DNA of 64,000 nt from Isoetes taiwanensis (taxonomy: Eukaryota > Streptophyta > Lycopodiopsida > Isoetales > Isoetaceae). The stretch covers positions 8,466,036 through 8,530,035 of the forward strand of contig JAJEKV010000049.1 in the NCBI GenBank assembly GCA_021234155.1. Reading direction: 5' to 3'. The notes beneath the pieces are model-generated. The model did no database searches. It saw nothing but the letters and a program-made list of their open reading frames with translations, and was not told where the DNA came from. The position numbers were made by a program, and so were the translations under genes. Shown here piece by piece: positions 1 to 9,226 of the stretch. The first letter of the stretch is position 1. The number at the start of each line of letters is the position of its first letter.

Positions 1-94
1 TGAGCCATAGAAGATCGCATTGCAATAGGGCAACAGGACAAGTGGATGATGAAAGTCTAGCAAATGCTACTGAATGGCCTCTAATAGACTAGTC

Positions 95-600
95 TCATTT
101 GGAGCAATGAATGAAAATAGACCAGTCTAAAGGTTCAAAAGTAATATCTTGCCAGCTTAGTATCAATGCCTCAAAAATACGTAAAAATGAAATGAAAGAT
201 GGAGTAATCGAGGTGGTTTTTGACAGGTCTATAAAGGACGCAAATGGGGAAGCAAAACATATGATAATGGAGTGCACATGGGTAGGGAGCAAAGGTAGGT
301 GAGAGCAAGAAGTAGGTGTATGACAAATACTAGATTGACGAAACAAAGGGGGTAGAGGCGAGGAAACGGGAGAAGGTAAGTTGACAAATTGGTGGAAAAA
401 AGCAATGGCAGAAAGGAGAGAGAATGAAGAGAACTGATTTATTTTGGAGGAATGCAAAAAAGGCATCGATAATAATAGGAGATGGAGGAAGATAAGGAAT
501 AGACATCGAAGAGCACTAGGTGCAAAGCGATGAAAGATAGCAGAATAAGCATGAAATGTAACTGGCGAGCGAGAAGGCAGGAGTACCAAAGGTGGAAAAA
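95..600 (-). pseudogene. Tyrosine recombinase relic of a DIRS/PAT-like retrotransposon
   Basis: Read on the minus strand, the segment starting near 574 gives SRSPVTFHAYSAIFHRF. This parallels SRAPSTLTAYFAMFRRF in the recombinase at 26.4-26.95 kb. After a frame change, YLPPSPIIIDAFFAFL parallels YLPASPFVVAAFFAAL of that same copy. Near 95-180 the stretch LILSWQDITFEP resembles the LxWxDI box of tyrosine recombinases. The frame is interrupted, so it is a dead fragment. Its strand is opposite to the RNase H relic at 967-1280, the reverse of the same-strand order in the 25-33 kb element. This is either an inversion or a different element layout. Identification rests on homology to the other copy in this window. 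Confidence 0.6.
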
Positions 601-966
601 TATAGGTGCAATTAACTGGAAGGCACCAACCAAAATACGATTGAAAAAAACAAAAAGACGCAGGGTAAGTAATATTGCTAAAAAAGATAACAAATTTAAG
701 GTAAAACAACAAATCTACTATCCTCCTAATAATCAAAGAAAAATATACAACACCTATTAAGGTAAAACTTGTACTCTTGCATAACACCATCTCATACACC
801 ACAACACTACATTCAACAAGGCGTGTGCAAAAGTGATGTGCTTTTGGAATAGACATAAACCCAATTAAATGAATGATGGTTTTGTTCGTTTAGCTTTTGA
901 ACCTACAATGAACATGACGTTAGACTTATTAGATTTTCTTAGAAAACTAGAGAAAGCATTTTAACA
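601..966. other. No gene seen
   Basis: An AT-rich stretch with only short frames. It lies between the recombinase relic and the RNase H relic and may be decayed sequence of the same element. Confidence 0.4.
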
Positions 967-1280
967 CCTGTTTTGCTTATGCTCATCGTATTCCTTCGAA
1001 CACGTTCACTTATGACTGGCACATATTCAATAACTATTTTCCTCCACCACCTTTAGTTCCTCAAGTTTTGGCACGTGCCACACCATGCCATGCCTGAATC
1101 ATCCTTATTGTTTTATTTTGGTCTTTCGTTTCCTGGTGGCCTCTTCTATAGCTTGGAATGTCTTGGGCTCCCTTTGTATACGATTCTATGTTCTTTGATG
1201 AGCTTTCTCATGCCATTCTTCCTCATCTTGTTGTTTCTTTTGCCAGTTGTCGTCGAGATGTTATAGTCTTTGGCTGGCAG
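967..1280 (+). pseudogene. DIRS/PAT-like RNase H-distal fragment
   Basis: Plus-strand reading gives CFAYAHRIPSNTFTYDWHIF, then FNNYFPPPP, and WWPLL further on. The intact-looking copy at 26.9-27.7 kb has FAYPHRIPPDAFTYDWHLF, FNNFCFPPP and WWPLL in the same order. After a frame change, FFDELSHAILPHLVVSF and CRRDV match FFDAFSLALLPHMSASF and CRRHV of that copy. A stop codon and frameshifts break it. This block follows the RNase H domain in YR retrotransposons, so the fragment represents only the end of the RT/RNase H polyprotein. Confidence 0.75.
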
Positions 1281-1599
1281 ATCTAGAGGGATGGCCTCCA
1301 TACTCAATGTGGCCCAAACCAGTCAAGACGACTACCAAGAAGTATAAGGCAGACAAAAAACCTTCAAACTGAAGCACGATATTGAATACGAGAAGAAAAA
1401 TGCAGCGTACAAGATATATCTCCCCCGATGGATAAAGTATATAATTATTGGTATTGGAAGCAAAGCGTGCCGAAGTTTATCAAGAGTGGCAGATCCTGAT
1501 CAAATATCAAGACCCCAGCACCTCGACCAGCTTCATTGAAGAGGGCCCATCACGGGCCGAATTCCAAGCATAATCGAGCTTTTAAAGAGACCGACACTT
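1281..1599 (+). other. Lysine-rich decayed stretch before the H3 relic
   Basis: No open gene. A short reading PKPVKTTTKKYKADKK just after 1300 resembles a basic histone-type linker and may be the eroded tail of the H3-like pseudogene that follows. Confidence 0.35.
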
Positions 1600-1835
1600 T
1601 CAACGATGCACGAACTTGTTGATTCGAAAAGCCCCCTTCAAACTCTTACTTCGGAAGGTCATGCAAGATTTTAAGATGGATTATTGGGTCACATATATGA
1701 TGATGAGGAGTTGCTAAGAAGCGGTCAAAGCAGAGCTGACCCAATTATTTGAGGAGGCCAATCTATGCCAAAAGGGTGATTTTTATGCCAAAGGACATGA
1801 ACTTGGCTCTAAGAATAAGGAAAGTGAAGACCATA
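1600..1835 (+). pseudogene. Degenerate histone H3-like sequence
   Basis: From about 1616 the plus strand reads LLIRKAPFKLLLRKVMQDFK. This follows the H3 alpha-1 to alpha-2 stretch, where canonical H3 has [20 protein letters not shown]. After an in-frame stop it continues EAVKAELTQLFEEANLC (H3: EAAEAYLVGLFEDTNLC). A frameshift then gives KRVIFMPKDMNLALRIR (H3: [17 protein letters not shown]). One stop and at least one frameshift make it a pseudogene. It is more diverged than the H3 domain at 36267-36563. It lies among retrotransposon relics rather than in a histone gene setting, which suggests it was carried there by an element. Confidence 0.8.
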
Positions 1836-2487
1836 GGAAATTTTTAGTTAATTTTGTTCATGTTATATTATGTAGAACCTTATTGTCTTAATATAAAGTT
1901 AAGTTTTGGCATCTTAAAATGATAAAATGCGTGAAAATTGAACCACTCCGTTCACTCTATGCAAAAAGGGTTTCCTAGAGTCTCGAAAAGATCTTTGGCA
2001 CGAAGTAACCCGAGTCGGCATGTAGTTAACATAAAAGTAAAAGAAAAATGTTAAGTGTTAACAACCCAGTCATGCATCCTAGCATTTCAAATTATCTAGA
2101 ATCGAAGCAATAATTGATTGGCTAGCGTTGAAGAATGTCTCCGAAGTAAGTGCCATGAACCTACGCGAAAACAAGAGAAATACGTGGAAAATACGAAAGA
2201 AATGCGCAAGAAATATGCCAAGAATGGCAAAGAATCTAATATATAATGGAGAAACAAAAATACAATGGTCTGAAGACAAGCAGAAACACAAGCAAATAAT
2301 GTCTAGAAGGCTCAAGACTGGCGTTGAACCAGAATATCCATGCTAACATCGAAGACCCATTTATATACTGGAAAAGGGGCCTCTTTTCTACATGAATGCA
2401 TATGGGATATATGCGCCAAGTTCTTAAATGTTCTAGAACCTCCTGGATATCAATATGTATGAAGGATAATGCAAAATAATCTCCTCA
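1836..2487. other. No gene seen
   Basis: AT-rich sequence with short overlapping frames on both strands and no recognisable motif. Confidence 0.4.
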
Positions 2488-2557
2488 ATATGTAAGTGAA
2501 GTTTGGCAAAGGTGCTTGGCTTGCAACTAAAAGGTTGCGAGTTCAAATCCCACCTCA
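2488..2557 (+). repeat. tRNA-like SINE head
   Basis: The stretch TTTGGCAAAGGTGC resembles a polymerase III A box. GCGAGTTCAAATCCC resembles a B box about 30 bases on, and gcaac/gttgc could form the anticodon stem. There is no complete acceptor stem, so it is a tRNA-derived SINE head or tRNA relic, not a working tRNA gene. An AT-rich tail with repeated 'at' steps follows. Confidence 0.45.
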
Positions 2558-2559
2558 TG

Positions 2560-3254
2560 AACTAACTTTTTGCATTTGTGTGATGACTATCTTTTGTACA
2601 TATATATAATACTTGTATGATACGAATACTCGTATGGTCATCATACCATCCCCCCCCCCCCTTACGGTAGCGACGAGTCCTCGGAGCTGGAGCCGGAGTA
2701 CTCAAACTGAACTTATCTGGGTAACATTGGTGAAAATTCGCAATTGTATCAGGCGCATTAGTCAGATTCTCAGCAGGTTCTCATGTTCTATCACTTAATA
2801 AGTAACCATTCCAATTGACAAAGTAATACAAGCACCAACGCAGAAACTTGGAGTCCAAAATCTCGTGAACCTCGAACTCCTCATGATCATCCATTTCCAC
2901 TGGTGGTAACTCCACCTCATGCAACTAACTTTTTGCATCCATGTGACGACTATCTTTTGTACATATATATAATACTTGTATGATACAAATACCCATATGG
3001 GCCTCACACGCCCTCCCCGCCTCTTATGGTGGCGACGAATCCTCGGAGCTGGAGCCGGGGTACTCAAACTGGGCTTATCTGGGTAACATCGGTGAAAACT
3101 CGCAATTTTATCAGGCGCAGTAGTCAAATTCTCAGCAGGTTTCTAGGTTCTATCACTTAATGAGTACTATCCTAATCGACAAAGTAAAACTTGGAGTCCC
3201 AAATCTCGTGAACCTCGAACTCCTCATGATCATCCATTTCCACTGGTGGAGGTG
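2560..3254. repeat. Tandem duplication of a chromovirus 3' segment
   Basis: Two direct copies of roughly 330-370 bp can be aligned by eye (about 2560-2905 and 2927-3250). Both hold the block from 'ctaactttttgcat' through 'gtacatatatataatacttg', then 'ctcggagctggagccgg', and end in 'catgatcatccatttccactgg'. They differ by scattered substitutions and by a C-homopolymer near 2650. The unit covers the end of a gypsy integrase/chromodomain and flanking sequence. Confidence 0.85.
2690..3250 (-). pseudogene. Chromodomain end of a Ty3/gypsy chromovirus (two eroded copies)
   Basis: On the minus strand the right copy reads VHEIWDSK and then YFVD; in another frame it reads APDKIASFHRCYPDKPS. This is the order seen at the C-terminus of chromovirus integrases: chromodomain VxEILDSK, YxVxWxGY, then a helix ending FHxRYPDKPS. 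The left copy repeats it with further decay. Frames are broken. It continues the integrase relic at 3524-4512. Confidence 0.65.
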
Positions 3255-3523
3255 GCGGAGGAATGTGATCCAGGAAAGGATTAACTGTGTAAGGCTCCAA
3301 GAGCAAAACATGAAATACTAGATGGAAACGAGCAACTGGAAGGAGCTGGAGCCAGAATGCTATATCATTGATCTGGGCCGAGATCTAGTAAGGACCGAGG
3401 CAGCGATAATCAAGCTTGTTACAGGGACGTGAGGTAGAAAGGTCCCTACGGAGAAGCTAGACAAGGTCATCAATATGAAACCTGCCGATGTAAATCGGCA
3501 TAATGCTAGTAGCGCTCTTGTGC

Positions 3524-4512
3524 CTAGAGAAGATGGTGCTGAGGATCTAATTGATGGGGTTTCTCAAATGGGGACTCAGAACTAGGATTTATAGAGGCAC
3601 TGCCAACCACATCAAAGGACCAATGAGGATATTGGTTAGAATTCAGAAAGAATGGAGTATGTCCAGTGGAAGCATAGACTGAGTTATTATAGGTAAACTC
3701 GGTTAGTAGAAGATAATCAAACCAATCGTCCTGCTGATAATTGACAAAACATCTCAAATATTGTTCCACAGTCTGATTCGTACATTCCTCTTGCCCATTA
3801 CTTTCTGGATGATGGCTGACTGTCAGTGAGCATTCAATATACAATAACTCCAAAAGCCGCTTCCAAAAACCTATAACGAATTGGAATCCACGATTGCTGA
3901 CAATATTGTATGGCAGTCCATGAAGTCTGACTACTTCACGAAGGAAAATATCAGTTGTTCCTTCATTGGTGATGTTGACATCGTAGGGAATAAAATGAGC
4001 AATCTTAGAGAAATGATCAACACCAACCATGATGGCATCATGTCCCCGAGAGAGTGGCAGCTCCTAAATAAAGTCCATATAAATAATCTTTCAAGGATCA
4101 TCCGAAATAGAGTGGTTGTCATGAGGAATATGTCTCGGAACCTTCACTCGATAGCAGATATCATAGAATCAAATAAAAACTTTGACAGAGCGACGAAGCC
4201 CGGGCCACCAATACTTTCGACTAATAAGTTCAAGAGTCTTGGCTACTCCAAAATGTCTAGCCATAGGTGAATTATACAAGCCTAAAGAACCTGAAATCGA
4301 GAAGCACCGTGTGGAACATACAGAAGCCCATCGCGGAACAGAATTCCATCTCGAATCTCAAAACAATCATAGTTCGACCGCATTTGCCGAGAAGATGATG
4401 CTGAACCAAGATGCGAAAATACATCTTGAGCCAACAGAACAGAGGACAGAGATGCCTGAACAGACCCCAACAAGGCGGTATCATGAGGCCTCTCGAACAA
4501 ACTGGTGGCCAT
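3524..4512 (-). pseudogene. Ty3/gypsy integrase relic
   Basis: The minus-strand frame ending at 3524 (168 residues) reads VDHFSKIAHFIPY, then GLPYNIVSNRGFQF, then SHHPESNGQEECTNQTVEQYLR and FTYNNSVYASTGHTPF. These are the order and spacing of a gypsy integrase core. The second catalytic Asp (normally SDRGSQF) is Asn here, so the core would be inactive. Upstream, 4282-4512 carries the spacer before the zinc finger (LFRDGLLYVP). Several frame breaks separate the blocks. Confidence 0.82.
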
Positions 4513-4787
4513 AAGCTGGAACCGATCAGGCCCTATGATAACCTGTGATTACTGATCAAAGATGGGATCATCCGGCATGGGCTCAAGATAGGAGCATCGA
4601 GACAAGGCATCAGGCTCCCCTTGGAGAGGTCCAGGATGGTACTTGCTCACGAAATCAATGCAGGATAATATTTGAGTATGCCACCGGGTCTGCGACGGTT
4701 GAGCACTCCAGCAGACTGAAAATATTCCAGATTTCGATGATCCGTATAGATTGTTACCTTATGAAGAGATCCTTCCAGAAAACGTCT

Positions 4788-5420
4788 TCATTCCTCGAAA
4801 GAATCAACTACAGCTAACAACTCTTTGTTATAAATAGGATAATTAATTTCAGCAGCCTGGAACTTTTGCGAGTGATAGGCGATTGGATGTAGCTCATAAT
4901 CATCCCCCTTCTGTGATAGGATACTGTCAAGAGCAAAATTAGAAATATCAGCTTCGACAACAAAGGGGCATGAAAGGTCTGCATGAGCAAGAACTGGTGC
5001 CATCGTAAAAGCATATTTCAGACTAACGAAGGCAGCTTCTGCTTCGACACTCCATTCAAATGGCACACCCTTTGCCGTGAGGCAGTTTGGCATATAACCC
5101 ATGTTCACGAAGCTTCTGGAGAACTTGTCGAACATGCCTCTCATGATCTTCAAAAGCCTTAGGATAAATAAGAATGCCATCCAAATAGATGATAACAAAG
5201 ATGTCTAAGAACTCCCGGAAGATATCATTGGCCATATGCTGCTAATACTACTGGGGCGTTGGTAAGCCCAAACGGCATAACTGTGTACTCGAAATGGCCA
5301 TATCGAGTACGAAATGTTGTTAATGGCAATTGATCGAAAGCAGGGACTTGGAGTCGAGTGCCTCGACCAGTAGAGAGGACCGTTGTTGGGATAATACTGT
5401 CTTGAGATTCTATGATCATT
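4788..5420 (-). pseudogene. Ty3/gypsy reverse transcriptase and RNase H relic
   Basis: Minus-strand 5419-5225 reads [19 protein letters not shown], the RT finger/palm block of gypsy elements. 5198-4788 gives [30 protein letters not shown] and INYPIYNKELLAVV, the RNase H connection and active-site region. The catalytic YxDD segment is missing between them, so there is an internal deletion. Together with the integrase and chromodomain pieces it forms one minus-strand, 5'-truncated chromovirus relic from about 5420 down to 2690. Confidence 0.87.
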
Positions 5421-5579
5421 TTTGTTGTATCTATTCAATGCCTTTTTTATCCTAAATTTCCACAAGGACAATAATTGATAAATGATCAGCATGTCCATTG
5501 TTGAAATACCGAGGAACAGAACAATTAACCCTTTTGCGTGATTGATTGTATTGTTGTTACAACAATTGCACTCAAACTT

Positions 5580-5995
5580 TGTGACGCTGCCCGAACCTAT
5601 ACAATGCTCCCATCATATAAATACAGAAAATTCCCCTTCCATGGCGACTCCATCACCACAGAAAGGCCCTTTGTCTGACTCGAACCACTTGTGATGGGCA
5701 AGTATCCGGGTAAAAGATACAGAGGTGTCATTCGTCCCATGCTTGCTATGGAAATCCTATATAGCGGAATCGTACATACATATTAGCACCTGGCAACAAT
5801 ATAAATAAATAATATGCCACCACGAAGGCTGGCTCATCCATCATCAATATGAGCAACAACATATATAATACCAACATAATATAAGAAATGCACCATAAAT
5901 GAGGATTCTACCCCAGGCTCAGACTCAAGGGGGTCAACTAACAGTCAGGGCCTCCAGATCACAACAGATGGAATCATGACAATGGCGTTGGCTGG
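5580..5995 (-). repeat. Partial LTR related to the gypsy LTR family
   Basis: It begins TGTGACGCTGCCCGAACC and shares long stretches with 44248-44625: the 'ccatggcgactccatcaccacagaaaggccc' block, 'atgccacc.cgaag', and 'tcagactcaagggggtcaact'. It is more distantly related to the LTRs at 7584 and 38302. It ends at a LINE tail near 5996, so only the start of the LTR (plus-strand view) is present. Confidence 0.75.
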
Positions 5996-6031
5996 CATAG
6001 AATAGAATAGAATAGAATAGAATAGAATAGA
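5996..6031 (-). repeat. Pentanucleotide tail, (AGAAT)n
   Basis: About seven copies of agaat on the plus strand. They abut the 3' side of the minus-strand LINE relic, so they are most simply the target-primed tail of that LINE insertion into the LTR fragment. Confidence 0.85.
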
Positions 6032-7128
6032 TTTTTTATCGTCCACGGAGACCAATTGGCCTATGGGACCCAAACAAAAAGAGAACAACAAGCGTATTAC
6101 TGTCAGGATTAAAAAATCCCCGCCCCGAAGGGTTTTCAAAGGAAAAACCTTAGCAGTAATAAGTATGCTGGCACGCTGTACAATTGTATAGGACAGTTCA
6201 ATACTGTTCCGGAGGACACAACTGAGTCCATGCATCCATAACCTCCTGGAGGTATGACCCCAACAAACCCATTGAAGCCGTATTGAATAACTCATGCAAT
6301 GGGGCAAATGTTGGGCAGATCTAGAGGGCATGACATTCATCCTCAATGGCGCCTTGGTGGCAACACTGGCAAAGCCTTTCCTCTCGTGCTTCCCGAGCCC
6401 AACGTCCTGTCTCAATGCGGAGACAGTGTGCACTCGTGCGAATGGAAGCTATAAGTCTACGCTTCTTCATGGGTAAATGGGTGTACAAGTACTGGTGTGG
6501 GCCTCTCGTGAGGCTAGGATTGACTTGCTGCTGATAGTGTGCCAGCTTAACGTGCGTCAGAGCATCTGCATCCAGAGCTTGCGAAGGAAAGTAGCATCTA
6601 GGTACAGCTTAAGTGCTTTGTGATCTTTCTTTGTCCGTACTTATATGCATCTGTTTGCCTGTACACGCCAGGGTGAGAACCACTAAGCTTGCTTGTCCTT
6701 CCAGCAGGCTTTCAAGCATTGAGGACCCATCGCCATGGCCAAAGCAAGGTTGGGAAAACGTGTATCACCCATAGAGACCACCTTCTGGAAGTAAATGATA
6801 TGGCATTCCAATGCAGCCCATTGAAGGGGTAGAAAACCTGTCTCCTGAAGTAGGATCTGGTATGGAACTGTGGACTTTACCCCAAGGGCTCGTGCCAAGA
6901 AGGCTTTCTGCACCTGCTTGGATAGTAACCTTCGAAATTACGACATAATCCCGTGGGAGGATCATAGTTTATGTACACGACTGAAGTACCATAAGGCACT
7001 AAAGGAATGGTTGAAGTAGCTGGGGACCCTATCAAAATGTAGACAGCATATAGAATTCCAACATAGAGTTGGTCATTGTCCAGTTGGGAAGTCCGTGGCT
7101 CAGCCATATCATAAAGGTACATAGGCAA
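6032..7128 (-). pseudogene. LINE ORF2 C-terminal relic
   Basis: The minus strand of 6683-7128 reads STVPYQILLQETGFLPLQW, then IIYFQKVVSMGDTRFPNLAL, typical of the region after RT in plant LINEs. Further on, shifted frames give ALRIETGRW and CQCCHQGAIEDECHAL, the terminal CxxC...H zinc-finger region found at the end of ORF2. Multiple frameshifts are present and RT and endonuclease are absent, so this is a 5'-truncated dead copy. The pentanucleotide tail at 5996-6031 marks its 3' end. Confidence 0.72.
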
Positions 7129-7148
7129 TGGGTTTTGTTTTAAGGAAC

Positions 7149-7385
7149 TAGTCTGGGTGTTTGGTCTAGTGGTAACACACTAGTTCTTGCAACTATAGGT
7201 CTCGAGTTCGAGACTGCCCAGAATCGCACTATGAATTGTTGGGTGTCAAAACCCATAGACGCAATATAAAGTGGTTGGGGGCAGGGCCCAACTGAGCAAT
7301 GTAGTGTGGTGTGTAGTCACATGTCCAGTTGGATGCTGCTTAGTGGCGTGACGTTAAAATACTATCTATATATCTATCTACCTAC
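7149..7385 (+). mobile_element. tRNA-derived SINE
   Basis: TTTGGTCTAGTGGTAACAC matches a polymerase III A box of the tRNA-Gln/Glu type. CTCGAGTTCGAGACTGC is a B box, and flanking TCTGGG/CCCAGA could pair as an acceptor stem. A non-tRNA body of about 170 bp and a short tail of tatctatc repeats follow. The imperfect cloverleaf and repeat tail argue for a SINE rather than a functional tRNA. Confidence 0.62.
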
Positions 7386-7514
7386 CAAGGTTACACTTTA
7401 GCTAAGTTAGAGCATAGCTCTAATATTGTGGGATGAGTATGTGTATCATGTACGTACTATGGACCATATGTTAAACATCTTGGAGAGGTAATCTATGCAG
7501 TGATACGGGGAGAG
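7386..7514. other. No gene seen; outermost flank of the nest
   Basis: Short sequence with no recognisable coding content, ending at the left target duplication of the retroposon. Confidence 0.5.
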
Positions 7515-7583
7515 AAGGACGAGTGTGGAACTTTTATGGAGGAGGATGGACGTTTCTTGGCGCACTGCTCCGCCTGCGGCTAG
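7515..7583 (+). mobile_element. 5' piece of the split poly(A) retroposon
   Basis: Starts with the 12-bp sequence AAGGACGAGTGT (7515-7526), which recurs directly after a poly(A) tract at 41011-41022. The 57 bases from 7527 to the gypsy insertion point are the surviving 5' part of the retroposon. The gypsy target duplication gctag is 7579-7583. Confidence 0.72.
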
Positions 7584-9226
7584 TGTGACGCTCCCTGAAC
7601 ATATACGACCCTCGGCCGTATACATACGGGGACTTTCCCCTCCCATGGCAACCAACTTGCCATAAGCAGGGCCCTCCGTCTAACTCGGGCCGTCTATAAT
7701 AAGACGCTCAAGTGAAGGACACAGAGGGGTCATTCGGACCACGCCTTCAATGGGCGCCTACGTCGCGGAAACGTGAATACAAGGGTTAGCACACAGCATA
7801 AATCACATATAAATAACCACCACGAAGGGTGGCACATCCATCCAAATACCAACGGCAAAGAATATGCATCTAAACCTAAGAAAACACCCCAAACCCCAGG
7901 TTCTACCCCCGTTCCGACTCCTGTGAGGATAGACTGACGGCTCGGCCACAAGAGATCAGCAGACAGAGGTATAACCTGGCATTGGCTGGTATAGAACATC
8001 GGCTAGGGTGGTCCACTCCATCCGTCCCTCCTGTGTGCACACTTTGCAGATGGGTCAATTCACGCTATGGCGTCGCTATAGCCTTCCCGGAGACGCAGGC
8101 TCGGGGGCATCACCCCTCGCCGAGCCTACTCCGGGGTTCATGAAGTCCCTGGCCCGATGAGGCAGGTCGTGAAGCGCCCCTTCCGAATCACAAGGGCTCC
8201 ATGGGTGAGCTAGAGAATACGCGGCCGCATCAGCGACCCCCGCATCCGTGCAGACTTACTCACCCTAAATCTACTCAAAGTGCAAGGTGCCCCATACGGG
8301 TCACACCTCTACACCTGGGAGTGTCGGACCCATACCCGCCCTCGTGGCCGGCGGCTATCGCCCTAGCTCACTTTGTAGGAGTCTCGGGGAGCCTTTTATG
8401 TTCGTGCAAGACCCCACCTCCACTTCACCACTTGTGTTCCTTGTCCGGTGCTAAGCCACATTACCATAGCATCTATGACCCTAGTGGGCTCTTGTGCACA
8501 GCCGCATCTAATCGGGTAATACTGGGGCTCTATCTAGGAGCATACTACAATAAATGGGCTCGAGAGGTCTCTATCCCCTTAATTCCCCCATTTCCGAATA
8601 ATACTAGGCAAAGAACCATCAATCCATCCTTTGAAAACAATCCCGGAATCAAAATATAAAGAGAACTTGCTTACCTTTACAATCAAGGGTTAGTTCCCTC
8701 ACAGTATAACACGTAGAGAACGGACAACCAACCCAACATGTGCCCAACAGGGCGCTATCCTAGAATTCACAACTACACTAGCCACCCACCACCAGGCCAT
8801 TGGACCCGACCTGTATCGCTGGGGATTTCCATCTTCTCGGTCCCCGTGTTACCGTCACAAGGGTGGCGTCCAACCGCCAAGGTGGCCTGGGTTCGTCACG
8901 GTCACGGGGTGGCGCTCCACCGCTCTTGGTGAATAGTGGTCGATACGGGGTGGTGATCCACCTTATTGGTCTCAATTAGCATTACCATGTTAGCCAATCG
9001 ATGGTGGCCACGTGGCGCCTTCCCAAGCCATAATTAACTTAATTATGCCTTTTTAATATGAGTTCCTTAATTATAGGTTATTATCATTAATAATTAAATT
9101 AGCATAGCTAATTTAATCCCTTTTAAGTCAACCCCCTAGGTTACCATACCCCATGGTGGCATATCTGTACTGGGTGACGTGTCAATATATTTATACGTAT
9201 ATCGTATAAATACTTGGAACGTGTCA
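7584..9226 (-). repeat. 3' LTR of the composite gypsy element
   Basis: Begins TGTGACGCTCCCTGAAC exactly as the LTR at 38302 and runs parallel to it to 'gtataaatacttgga'. It contains an AT-rich block (about 9030-9120) and the sequence 'ctcggccgtatacatacggg'. Frames inside it are not genes. The middle part (about 8040-8945) differs from the other LTR much more than the two ends do. The terminal bases (gtgtca) abut the truncated integrase with no polypurine tract. Confidence 0.93.

Noticed and set aside
7149-7216. Functional tRNA gene
   Set aside because: The cloverleaf is imperfect and a SINE-like body with a tatc tail follows.
8201-8659. Plus-strand frame of 152 residues
   Set aside because: Lies wholly inside the gypsy LTR, is not conserved in the other LTR (frame broken by indels), and is on the non-transcribed strand.
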